Assembly (NCBI GenBank): GCA_963277665.1
Contig: OY728128.1
Coordinates: 1,862,926,988-1,862,990,987, forward strand
DNA: 64,000 nucleotides
Origin: Viscum album
Lineage: Eukaryota > Streptophyta > Magnoliopsida > Santalales > Viscaceae
Reading direction: 5' to 3'
The notes below the pieces were generated by a model. It did not search any database and was not told the origin of the DNA. It saw nothing but the letters and a program-made list of their open reading frames with translations. The translations under genes and the position numbers were made by a program. This document shows, piece by piece, positions 13,009-22,600 of the stretch. The first letter of the stretch is position 1. Each line of letters begins with the position of its first letter.

Positions 13009-14863
13009 CCTCTTATTTTGTAACAGCCCGAGATTTTATGAAAACTATTCTTTTTTTTAATTTTATTAATGTCTTGTGTTGTACGCTACACCAAAAGGTG
13101 CTTTCACAACACACATCCTTGACTTTCCTTGCATTACATGCAATCGCGACCTTCCTCGATAGCGTGTGTTGTACGCAATACCGAGTTTCACTAAACAACG
13201 ATATGCTATTATAATATTATTATAAGTAGCCGTTATAAATAGTAATAACCACATTTTAACATTTTATCAATTTTATCTCTCAAAATGGACTTCATTTTTG
13301 GATTCGGAGTATCGAATTTAGCCTAAGGTGAAATTTTGGTACTTTTCGGATAACTTTCATATTCTGATGAATAGTGAAAATTACTAAATTATAATTAAAA
13401 ACAACTTTTTTAATCAAAATAATTAATAGTGATAAATTATTAATTTGAGTGGTTTTATATTATATTTAGAATATATTTTTAAAATTTAATACAATGTTGG
13501 TCATTGGATGTAATTTCACATTTAAACCAGACATAAACAAGTGTCAATCTTTTGGTAGATATTGTTTCTTAAAAACACGCTATTTCTTTTAACAGCGGGA
13601 TTTAATTATAAAATTAATTAATGAAACTTCTATGTTATGAATTTGGTAAAACAGACTTCATTTTTGAATTTGGAATATGAAATATATCTTAGGATGATAT
13701 TTTGGCATTGTTCTGAAAAACATCAATTTTTGATGAATAGTGAAACTACTAAGTGGTAGTTAAAAAAACTGAATTTTTCATAAAACATAATTTTACCACT
13801 TCTTTGAATTGAATTTAAAAAATCCGAGAGACACGGTTGATGTCAGTAAGTAAAATGTGGTTCAATAAGATGAAAAAAATTTTTGGTGAATAGTAACTTT
13901 TTACTTTTATTTACCACGGTTAAAAGTAAATAGAGTAATTAAGGGTAAGAATGATATTAATATTACCCTAACACATGTCCTAATTCTATTGGAAAAGTTT
14001 ATCTCGACCAAAAATAACCTTAAGTGTAAAATATTATCATTTAGGCCCACTTGGATTAGATTAGGACATTTATTATTATTTAATTCAAAGAAGAGTTAAA
14101 AGAGCTAAAATCAAAGTATATTTACAAAAACATTTTTAATATGGGATTATACATAAGATAAATTCTACTATAAATATTAATTAGAAAGATAAAAATATTT
14201 TCTACATAATGATATTTTATTTATAATTTTTAGACTTTAAATAAATTAATTTATTTATGACAGAACGATGATGCAGTAATTACCCTTTTAAGGAAATATT
14301 AACATAATTGATGTTATAAATGCTCAAATGAATGTAATTTGAGACTTTTTCTGAATTCCACTAATTTTTTAGGTTACTATGATATATTAGTGTTTATTTA
14401 ATTAATTTGGTTCGAACATATAATTCTGTTATGACTTTCACAAAAATCATATATCAAATAGTGTCAAAATTGACACAAAATAGTTTTTAAATCAAATATT
14501 ATATTATTAATTGTTAGTTTATTACTAAAAATCTAAGGTTCGGCCAAATGACTTAGATAAGGATATATGTATTAATAATATACGATTTGGGGTTCGTTTG
14601 GCATTTTATAGTTAGTGTATTACCCTTATAGTGAAAGAAAACAAAAAGACACGGTAAAAGTTAAATTATTTAACTTAGAGTTAAATCTAATTGATAAGGT
14701 TAAAATAATACCCTAAACTTGTCTAAATCCTATTGGATGATAGGATTTCGACCCATCCCAACTTTAGCTTTGAAATAAGACCCTTTGGAACCATTATAAA
14801 CCGATTTTGACTTTAATATAAAATAATATTTTGAGATATTCCTAAGGTGCCCCTCTCCTCCCT

Positions 14864-14871
14864 TATGAAAG
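14864..14871 (+). promoter_or_regulatory. Mutated TATA box in 5' LTR
   Basis: TATGAAAG at the position, 1845 bases into the LTR, where the 3' LTR has TATAAAAG. It is followed by GGACAC and a C-rich stretch in both LTRs. The A-to-G change in the box would be expected to weaken transcription from the copy that should drive the element. Confidence 0.6.
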
Positions 14872-15040
14872 GACACATCCTCCCCCTCCTCATCACACCA
14901 ATTTGAGCACTCAAGCTCGGACAAACCCTGCCAAAATCCCTTCTCCACTTCCCTAGAATAATCCTAGAGGTCCTGGTCTTCTTCAAAGACCAATCATAGT
15001 TCCCTAAGTGGAGGATTCAAAGAGGCGTTTCAAAGAAGAG

Positions 15041-16930
15041 GTAATTTCCGCTACCAATTATTTCACCTTTATTTCTTCTTCCACTTCTTCTTCTAAGGTT
15101 GTTTCATTATCAAGTAATAACATCAGTATCACTCATATACTGATATGTTATTATAAATATGAAACAACTCTAATTAACCTTCTATCCATCCTACGGAAAA
15201 AGGAAATCACCGCGCGTGCGTACGTACGGAATACCGTCTCCACGCCGTGGTGTAATCTGCTTTTCCACCAACACCTTACATGGATGGGTATTATGGTGTA
15301 AAGAATAACTATACATAGTTATTATAACATAATAATGATTCTGATATATTTTATCATCAACTCCAATTCAATTTAATAATTATGGAAATGATATCATCGT
15401 TCGTGCGTACGTACGGACTACCGTCTCCACGACGCAATGAGATTCATTCTCCATGTTAACCATTTAAGAATGATTATAAAGTATATATAAGAAATAATAA
15501 TGAAATATATGACATTATAAAGCTACTATATTTATGTTTATATATATGTATGTCATCTACTTAATTCCATTCAACTCAATAAGGAAACGAAAACAGCGTT
15601 CATGCGTACGAACGGTCTACCGTCTCCATGAACAATGTATTTCTTTTCATTTACTGATATATTATATATATATATATATTATTAATATATATTATATATA
15701 AATCATGTTGTATATTCTGGAATTAAGTAATCATTATCTAAGTAATCATATGAATAATTACAAGTCAAAACACGAACGACAAATGAGATGATTTTACCCA
15801 AAACGCTACTTTAACATGAATTTACAAAAGAACGGGTAATATAAAGTCATAAGTGAACCATATATGATATAATAACAATGAATATGATTCTGTAATAAGT
15901 AAATGACATTATTTAAATCATTATACAGGAGGTTCGGACACTTACGAAGCAAATCGGACCTAAGGTAAGGGATAAAGTTTCAATCTCATTTTTATCTGAG
16001 ATTGCTTATACGTAAGTATTTACTGGGGTTATGTTTATCATCCATGACCATGATTTCTTAAAATTATTTCATAAAATGTTTACCATTCTTCCATGGATGT
16101 TTAAAGGCATTTTTACCCTTTATTTACTTTTTACCACATTGTATGAATGGAATCTTTCCTTTGTTTACCATATAAGGTACTTTCTGACTTTTCCGACAAA
16201 AGTACGAGGAGAATGTTATTTTTAACTTATACGGCATGAATGGATTTTTAAAACATTATTTCCAAGATGATTACTTTACAAGTTTTCAAGTTTATTTTTA
16301 ATAAACTTCTTTTATTTTAAAGTCATATGACATGTTAAGAAAGGAAAAATGTTTTTGAAGAAGAAAGGATATTTTCCTCAAGAATGGAGTTCAAGTGTTT
16401 TATCAAAATTATTTTCCATCTAAGATAATAAAGGGTTATCTTTTTATCCATATTATTACATTGATTTGATCATGTTGTGATGGAATATTTTTTATGAATT
16501 CCTTTATCTTATATGAATTGTTTTATGATGTCATGTTGTTTAAGAATCCCATTTTTATTACATGGGTTATGCTATGATGTATGGTTTATGATTATGTGGC
16601 ACACATAAGAAAGGATTCATTATAAGATGTTTGGGACCTATATCTCCCTCCAATGCATTGGGTAAAGATTTCATATCTCATGAGATAGACATGGCTGGAA
16701 TGGTAGGTCATACCGGTTCAGTGAAACAGGACTGAAACGAGGGTTACTCGATTCAGAAAAGGACTTTGTCCACTAAGATAGTCTTGGCAATGAGTCTTGA
16801 CTGACAAGAAATGTTTCTCTATGATTATGTGTGAATGGCACAAAGTTTCATGTTTTAAGTTATGAGTATTGTGATTACATTTCACTGCCATGATTTATCC
16901 CATGTTATGGAATTATGCTCTCTCTTGCAG
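15041..16930 (+). other. Putative leader introns within the 5' LTR
   Basis: Downstream of the promoter a set of splice-like sites is present: donor AAGAG/GTAATT (intron from 15041), acceptor TTATACAG/GAGG (ending 15928), a 36-nt exon, donor CTAAG/GTAAGG (from 15965), and acceptor CTCTCTTGCAG/GTTAAG (ending 16930), with an alternative TTTTCTTTTCCCCAG/GATA ending 17039. The same sites are kept in the 3' LTR (21716, 22603, 22640, 23605), and the GTAAGG donor is kept in old copy A. Without splicing, the leader before the Gag ATG at 17703 would be about 2.8 kb. Splicing itself is inference. Confidence 0.4.
15211..15632 (+). repeat. Three spaced CpG-rich palindrome/hairpin sites, 5' LTR
   Basis: Sites at 15211-15250, 15398-15434 and 15597-15632 share the pattern GYG-CGTAC-GNACGG-NNTA-CCGTCTCCA. 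Sites 1 and 2 contain the self-complementary CGTACGTACG, and all three contain an ACGG/CCGT stem around a variable four-base loop (AATA, ACTA, TCTA). Spacing is about 187 and 196 bp. The flanks are nearly pure AT, so the sites stand out. They fall within the first putative leader intron. Confidence 0.75.
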
Positions 16931-17237
16931 GTTAAGATTTCCAAAAGTTATGTTCTTATGAATATGATGTGATTGATTTTTCTTTTGTATACCCTTTCTG
17001 AGCATTTGAGCTCACTCTTTTATGTTTTCTTTTCCCCAGGATATAAAAAAAGGTTTTAGGTAAAAAAAAGGGAAGATCTTTATGGGAGATATTGAAGATC
17101 TTTCACCATGATTAGAAGATTACGTTCCGAGTTTCCAAAGACACTGAACTATTAAGATCCTTGTGTGTGTGTTTTTGTTATGTACTAAGTATTCCGCAAA
17201 TGTAATGTAATATCCATGTACGTCAAGCTTCGGGTCT

Positions 17238-17256
17238 CTACAGTTGGTATCAGAGG
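17238..17256 (+). promoter_or_regulatory. Primer binding site (Met-tRNA type) with LTR end
   Basis: CTACAGTTGGTATCAGAGG spans the LTR terminus (CA at 17241-17242), a two-base spacer and a primer site complementary to the 3' end of initiator methionine tRNA, the usual primer in plant Ty3/gypsy elements. An exact second copy of these 19 bases occurs at 17455-17473. Confidence 0.85.
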
Positions 17257-17702
17257 CAAAGGAGGTAGGAATGTATCCGATCCTTGGGAACTCTCACATG
17301 TGAGCGTTGGACGAAGCATGGCTCTCCGCCCAAGGGCTTCATGAGGAAATGGCTGCCACTGGGGATGGTGGTGTGTCCCGCCCAGGGGGTGTAGCCGCCC
17401 ATGGAGTGCCCTAATAGGTATCAATTATAGTCCACTGGAAGTAATTCCAGACCGCTACAGTTGGTATCAGAGGAAAGGTTTAGTCAACCTTTAGAAACTA
17501 GGATGCGAGAACTTTAGTGAGATCCCTAGAGATATTTATAAGGTTTGTCTAGGGATGTCCCTAAGGATAAGTATACGTATAAGATACAGTCCTATAACTA
17601 TGGTAACGATATTAGAATTTAATCTAAGAAGTTAGATATTGAGGATAATCCCTCTTTATTATGATTTTTGCCTCTCACACTATTCTTTTTGGGTTTTAGA
17701 AA
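17243..17702 (+). other. Element 1 5' leader
   Basis: Untranslated leader between LTR and Gag start, holding both primer sites. Its first part is unusually GC-rich for this window and may contain packaging or dimerisation signals, which is inference. A minus-strand frame here (17185-17424) is a by-product of the base composition. Confidence 0.6.
17455..17473 (+). repeat. Duplicate of the LTR end plus primer site
   Basis: All 19 bases of 17238-17256 are repeated exactly 217 bp downstream, including the last five LTR bases. The intervening DNA (17257-17454) is GC-richer than the rest of the element. Continuation past the 19 bases is similar (GCAAAGG against AAAGG). Confidence 0.85.
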
Positions 17703-18236
17703 ATGCCTGGAAACAAGATGATTCACGATAATGGAGGATATGATGGACAATGGAATGATATTATTCATGAGAAACCAAATGAAATGGGATTTGGAGGTCC
17801 AAACATCATTATTATGCCGAATCAGCAATCTCATAATATGATCAATAAAGTAAAATTTGGTAAGTTTCCTAGCTCGGCTAATAAGAGAAAGATGGAGTTT
17901 CAGGATGATCATAGAGGAAAGAAAGTTCAATTTCCCCTATGTAAATCATGTGGGAAGAGGCATCAAGGAGAATGTTTCAAAGGAACTGGAAGATGCTATG
18001 GGTGTGGAAAAGAAGGACACAAAGCTAGTAAGTGCAAAGGAAAAGGTTCAGTTAACACCAGGGATGAGGATAATGGTATTTCTACGACATCAACAATGGT
18101 TAAATGTTTTAAATGAGGAATTTACGGGCATTATGAAAACCAATGCCCTAAGGGAAAGTCTCATGAAGAGAATCAGTATGGTCGTATGGGTAGTATTTAT
18201 GTTGATGATGATGAAGAGACTACAAATGATATGTGA
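17703..18236 (+). pseudogene. Reduced Gag with zinc knuckles (stop at codon 138)
   Basis: The nucleocapsid part of Gag binds and packages element RNA in the cytoplasmic particle. The frame from ATG 17703 runs 137 codons to TGA at 18114-18116. Residues 80-91 form C-x2-C-x3-H-x3-C and residues 98-111 a classic C-x2-C-x4-H-x4-C knuckle (CYGCGKEGHKASKC), the paired arrangement seen in Tekay/Del Gag. The N-terminal capsid domain of about 250 residues is missing: residues 1-75 are short and Asn/Gly-rich. After the stop the frame stays open to 18236 and continues C-F-K-stop-G...H-Y-E-N-Q-C, so a third knuckle has lost its second cysteine codon to TGA. The DDDEE run at the end is acidic. No protease or RT follows. 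Confidence 0.8.
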
Positions 18237-19681
18237 GATTAAAGAATTGTTGAAGCTTGGTTAATGGTTTAAGAATGTAGTGGAATGATTACATGTTTAT
18301 CATGTGTAATGTTGTATCAGTAATCTCATGGTAATTTGGAATAAAGATACATCTAAGGATTGTTACACTGTTGTCTTTCCTTGAGTTTTGAAAGTGTATG
18401 ATTAATGGTACCAGTATCCATGAAAGGTTATTCAGATATTATTAGAATGTAGATGATATGAGCATAATGAAGGGATAAGAAGATAATGAGATGTTTGATT
18501 GTATTCATGAGCTCATGATTGATATAAGGACTAAGTGATATCATGGTTTGAGTATATAGAATTTTGAGGATTTTGGTATGTGGAAAGTGTTAACTTTTAA
18601 CTGCATTCATGTTTTCACTAAGGTTTAATGGGTATTCATTCTTCAAGAGAATACATGATTAAGGTATTCACATGTTTGTAATTTGACCAACAAGATATAT
18701 CTTCTGATATATGGGGGATAAATGATGGCATTCACGTGATTATTCTGTGACATTTCAAGAAATAATTTTCTTCATACTATGAGATTGGACTGAAGTATTT
18801 TAGATAAGCCTAAAGATTGGAATGGATTATGTTGGACATAAGTTAGGATAAAAGGTTTTTCGATATTATTGATGGGATGTTATAGTAATATAGCTTTAGA
18901 AAAAGGACAACCTGTAGGACGGGCGACATCCCATCGCGTCGGACAAGGCTGTGGGAATCGAACTCACAACCAAAGTGTGACTGGCCTTTATCACCTACCA
19001 CTGGCCTACAGGGAGTCCCTGTTTAGTAGAAACTAGTTTTATTATATTAAGAAGTATGATATATTAAGTATAAGTCCATTTTAGGAAGCATATATGATTA
19101 ATCTCACTATAGAATGACTTATGTATATTTAATAACTTTTGCTAACCTTTTGTTTGAGACAGATGGAATGACCCGTCATTCTATCACATGATCTGCTAAC
19201 ACTTCACGAATAACAAATTCAAATTCATTTATTTAAGAGATGAAGTGGAAATTGTTCAAGGCATGAACAAAAGTGAGATTGTACCAAAATAAAGTAAGTA
19301 TTTATTCTTATTCAAATTCTTCAACTTTAGGGAAATGATTTTGAAAACCAAAAATGTTGTCCTAGTGATCTTATACCTGATGAATTAGTTGGTATGTTAT
19401 ATCATCACAAATCTATGGATTTGTGATTACTAGCTTTTCCATAGCCATGTTCTCTACCACTCTCCATCAGAACATGGTGGTTAGATTTCTCTCCCATATC
19501 CATATTTTCACCTATGTGGAAACCAAGTGATTAGTTTATTTGGGTAATCTTTACATTTCATACTTTAGTTTTTAAAGCCAAGTTTTGGTATTCCTTTTTA
19601 CAATGTGGGTTTCTATTTAAGAAACTTTTGAATAGTAAACTATTTATAACCCCGACGAATTTCGAGGGCGAAATTCATTTT
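18237..19681 (+). other. Element 1 non-coding internal tail
   Basis: About 1.4 kb between the Gag relic and the polypurine tract with no trace of protease, RT or integrase that I can recognise in any frame. Apart from the tRNA-like insertion at 18900-19020 it is ordinary AT-rich DNA. Just before the tract, CGACGAATTTCGAGGGCGAAATTC-type sequence (about 19653-19676) is typical of the 3' end of Tekay/Del elements. Confidence 0.6.
18900..19020 (-). mobile_element. tRNA-derived SINE-like insertion with inverted ends
   Basis: On the minus strand, box-A-like AGGCCAGTGGTAGG (18994-19007) precedes box-B-like GAGTTCGATTCCC (18953-18965) by 42 bases start to start, the layout of an internal RNA polymerase III promoter. 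The 3' end on that strand is a short T run (18900-18904), as in Au-type plant SINEs. The two ends are inverted repeats: GGACAACCTGTAGG at 18905-18918 against the complement of 19005-19018 with two mismatches. It is GC-rich and absent from the LTRs. I found no clear target duplication. No complete tRNA cloverleaf is evident, so it is not a tRNA gene. Confidence 0.55.
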
Positions 19682-19694
19682 AAGGGGGGTAGAA
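19682..19694 (+). promoter_or_regulatory. Polypurine tract
   Basis: AAGGGGGGTAGAA directly precedes the 3' LTR and would prime plus-strand DNA synthesis. It is intact and of the standard plant Ty3/gypsy form. Confidence 0.85.
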
Positions 19695-22600
19695 TGTAAC
19701 AGCCCGAGATTTTATGAAAACTATTCTTTTTTTTAATTTTATTAATGTCTTGTGTTGTACGCTACACCAAAAAGAGCTTTCACAACACACATCCTTGACT
19801 TTCCTTGCATTACACGCAATCACGACCTTCCTCGATAGCGTGTGTAGTACGCAATACCGAGTTTCACTAAACAACAATATGCTATTATAATATTATTATA
19901 AGTAGCCGTTACAAATAGTAATAACCACCTTTTAACATTTTATCCATTTTAGCTCTCAAAAGTTACTTCATTTTTGGATTCGGAGTATCGAATTTAGCCT
20001 AAGGTGAAATTTTGGTACTTTTCGGATAACTTTCATATTCTGATGAATAGTGAAAATTACTAAATTATAATTAAAAACAACTTTTTTAATCAAAATAATT
20101 AATAGTGATAAATTATTAATTTTAGTGGTTTTAAAGTATATTTAGAATATATTTTTACAATTTAATACAATGTTGGTCATTGGATGTAATTTCACATTTA
20201 AACCAGACATAAACAAGTGTCAATCTTTTGGTAGATATTGTTTCTTAAAAACACGCTATTTGTTTTAACAGCGGGATTTAATTATAAAATTAATTAATGC
20301 AAATTCTATGTTATTAATTTGGTAAAATAGACTTCATTTTTGAATTTGGATTATGAAATATAGCTTAGGATGAAATTTTGGCATTGTTCTGAAAAACATC
20401 AATTTTTGATGAATAGTGAAACTACTATGTAGTAGTTAAAAAAACTGAATTTTTCATAAAACATAATTTTACCGCTTCTGTGAATGGAATTTCAAAAATC
20501 CGAGAGACACGGTTGATGTCAGTAAGTAAAATTTTGTTCAATAAGATGAAAATAATTTTTGGTGAATAGTAACTTTTTACTTTTATTTACCACGGTTAAA
20601 AGTAAATAGGGTAATTAAGGGTATGAATGATATTAATATTACCCTAACACATGTCCTAATTCTATTGGACAAGTGTATCTCGACCAAAAATAACCTTAAG
20701 TGTAAAATATTATCATTTAGGCCCACTTGGATTAGATTTGGACATTTATTATTATTTAATTCAAAGAAGAGTTAAAAGAGTTAAAATCAATGTATATTTA
20801 CTAAAACATTTTTAATATGGTGTTATACATACGATACATTCGACTATAAATATTCATTAGAAAGATAAAAATATTTCCTACATAATGATATTTTATTTAT
20901 AATTTTTAGACTTTAAATAAATTAATTTATTTATGACACAACGATGATGAAGTAATTACCCTTTTAAGTAAATATTAACATAATTGATGTTATAAATGCT
21001 AAAATGAATGTAATTTGAGACTTTTTATGAATCCCACTAATTTTCTAGGTTACTATGATATATTAGTGTTGATTTATTAACTTGGTTCGAACATATAATT
21101 CTGTTATGACTTTCACAAAAATCATATATCAAATAGTGTCAAAATTGACACAAAATAGTTTTAAAATCAAATATTATATTATTAATTGTTAGTTTATTCC
21201 TAAAAATCTATGTTTCGGCCAAATGACTTAGATTAGGATATATGTATTAATAATATACAATTTGGGGTTCTTTTGGCTTGTTATAGTAAGTGTATTAACC
21301 ATATAGTGAAAGAAAACAAAAAGACACGGTAAAAGTTAAATTATTTAACATAGAGTTAAATCTAATTGATAATGTTAAAATAATACCCTAAACATGTCTA
21401 AATTATATTGGATGATAGACTTTCGACCCATCCCCACTTTATCTTCGAAATAATTCCCTTTAGAGCCATTATAAACCGATTTTGGCTTTAATATAAAATA
21501 ATATTTTGAGATATTCGTAAGGTGCCCCTCTCCTCCCTTATAAAAGGACACCTCCTCCCCCTCCTCCTCACACCAATTTGAGCACTCAAGCTCTGCCAAC
21601 CCCTGTAAAAATTCCTTCTCCACTTCCCTAGAATAATACTAGAGGTTCTGGTCTTCTTCAAAGACCAATCATAGTTCCCTAAGTGGAGGATTCAAAGAGG
21701 CGTTTCAAAGAAGAGGTAATTTCCGATACCAATTATTTCACCTTTATTTCTTCTTCCACTTCTTCTTCTAAGGTTGTTTCATTATGAAGTAATAACATCA
21801 GTATCACTCATATACTGATATGTTATTATAAATATGAAACAACTCTAATTAACCTTCTATCCATCCTACGTAAAAAGGAAATCACCGCGCGTGCGTACGT
21901 ACGGAATACCGTCTCCACGCCGTGGTGTAATCTGCTTTTCCACCAACACCTTACATGGATGGGTATTATGGTGTAAAGAATAACTATAAATAGTTATTAT
22001 AACATAATAATTATTCTGATATATTTTATCATCCACTCCAATTCAATTCAATAATTATGCAAAGGATATCATCGTTCGTGCGTACGCACGGACTACCGTC
22101 TCCACGACGCAATGAGATTCATTCTCCATGTTAACCATTTAAGAATGATTATAAAGTATATATAATCAATAATAATGAAATATATGACATTATAAAGCTA
22201 CTGGATTTATGTTCATATATATTTATGTCATCTACTTAATTCCATTCAACTCAATAAGGAAACGAAAATAGCGTTCATGCGTACGAACGGTCTACCGTCT
22301 CCAAGAACGGTGTATTTCTTTTCATTTACTGATATATTTTTTATATATATATATTATTGATATATATTATATATAAATCATGTTTTATATTCTGGAATTA
22401 AGTAATCATTATCTAAGTAATCATATGAATAATTACAAGTGAAAACACGAACGACAAATGAGATGATTTTACCCAAAACGCTACTTTAACATGAATTTAC
22501 AAAAGAACGGGTAATATAAAGTCATAAGTGAACCATATATGATATAATAACAATGAATATGATTCTTTAATAAGTAAATGACATTATTTAAATCATTATA

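Larger units (their letters stand above)
13019..17242 (+). repeat. Element 1 5' LTR (4224 bp)
   Basis: Starts TGTAACAGCCCGAG and ends CTCTACA, directly before the primer site. Near its start, GTGTTGTACGC occurs twice (about 13077 and 13162). A TATA-type promoter lies at 14864-14871, three CpG-rich sites at 15211-15632, splice-like signals at 15041, 15928, 15965 and 16930, and the palindrome CCAATGCATTGG near 16650. A pyrimidine tract ending CCCCAG lies at 17028-17039. No long reading frame is convincing; the frame at 15008-15301 overlaps the leader and CpG sites and has no protein features. Confidence 0.92.

Noticed and set aside
13013..13254. Overlapping plus- and minus-strand reading frames of 61-78 codons near the 5' LTR start, with a counterpart at 19680-19877
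   Set aside because: They lie in the LTR terminus, repeat in both LTRs with different breaks and have no protein family features. They come from a locally less AT-rich stretch.
15661..15705. TA-rich run as a possible origin or matrix element
   Set aside because: TA microsatellites are common throughout this AT-rich DNA and nothing distinguishes this one.
17857..18264. 135-codon plus-strand frame overlapping Gag
   Set aside because: It is the +1 shadow of the zinc-knuckle frame. It lacks the cysteine-histidine pattern and starts in the middle of it.
18900..19020. tRNA gene
   Set aside because: Box A and box B are present but the arms do not form a full cloverleaf by eye and the ends are long inverted repeats. 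A SINE-like or foldback element fits better.
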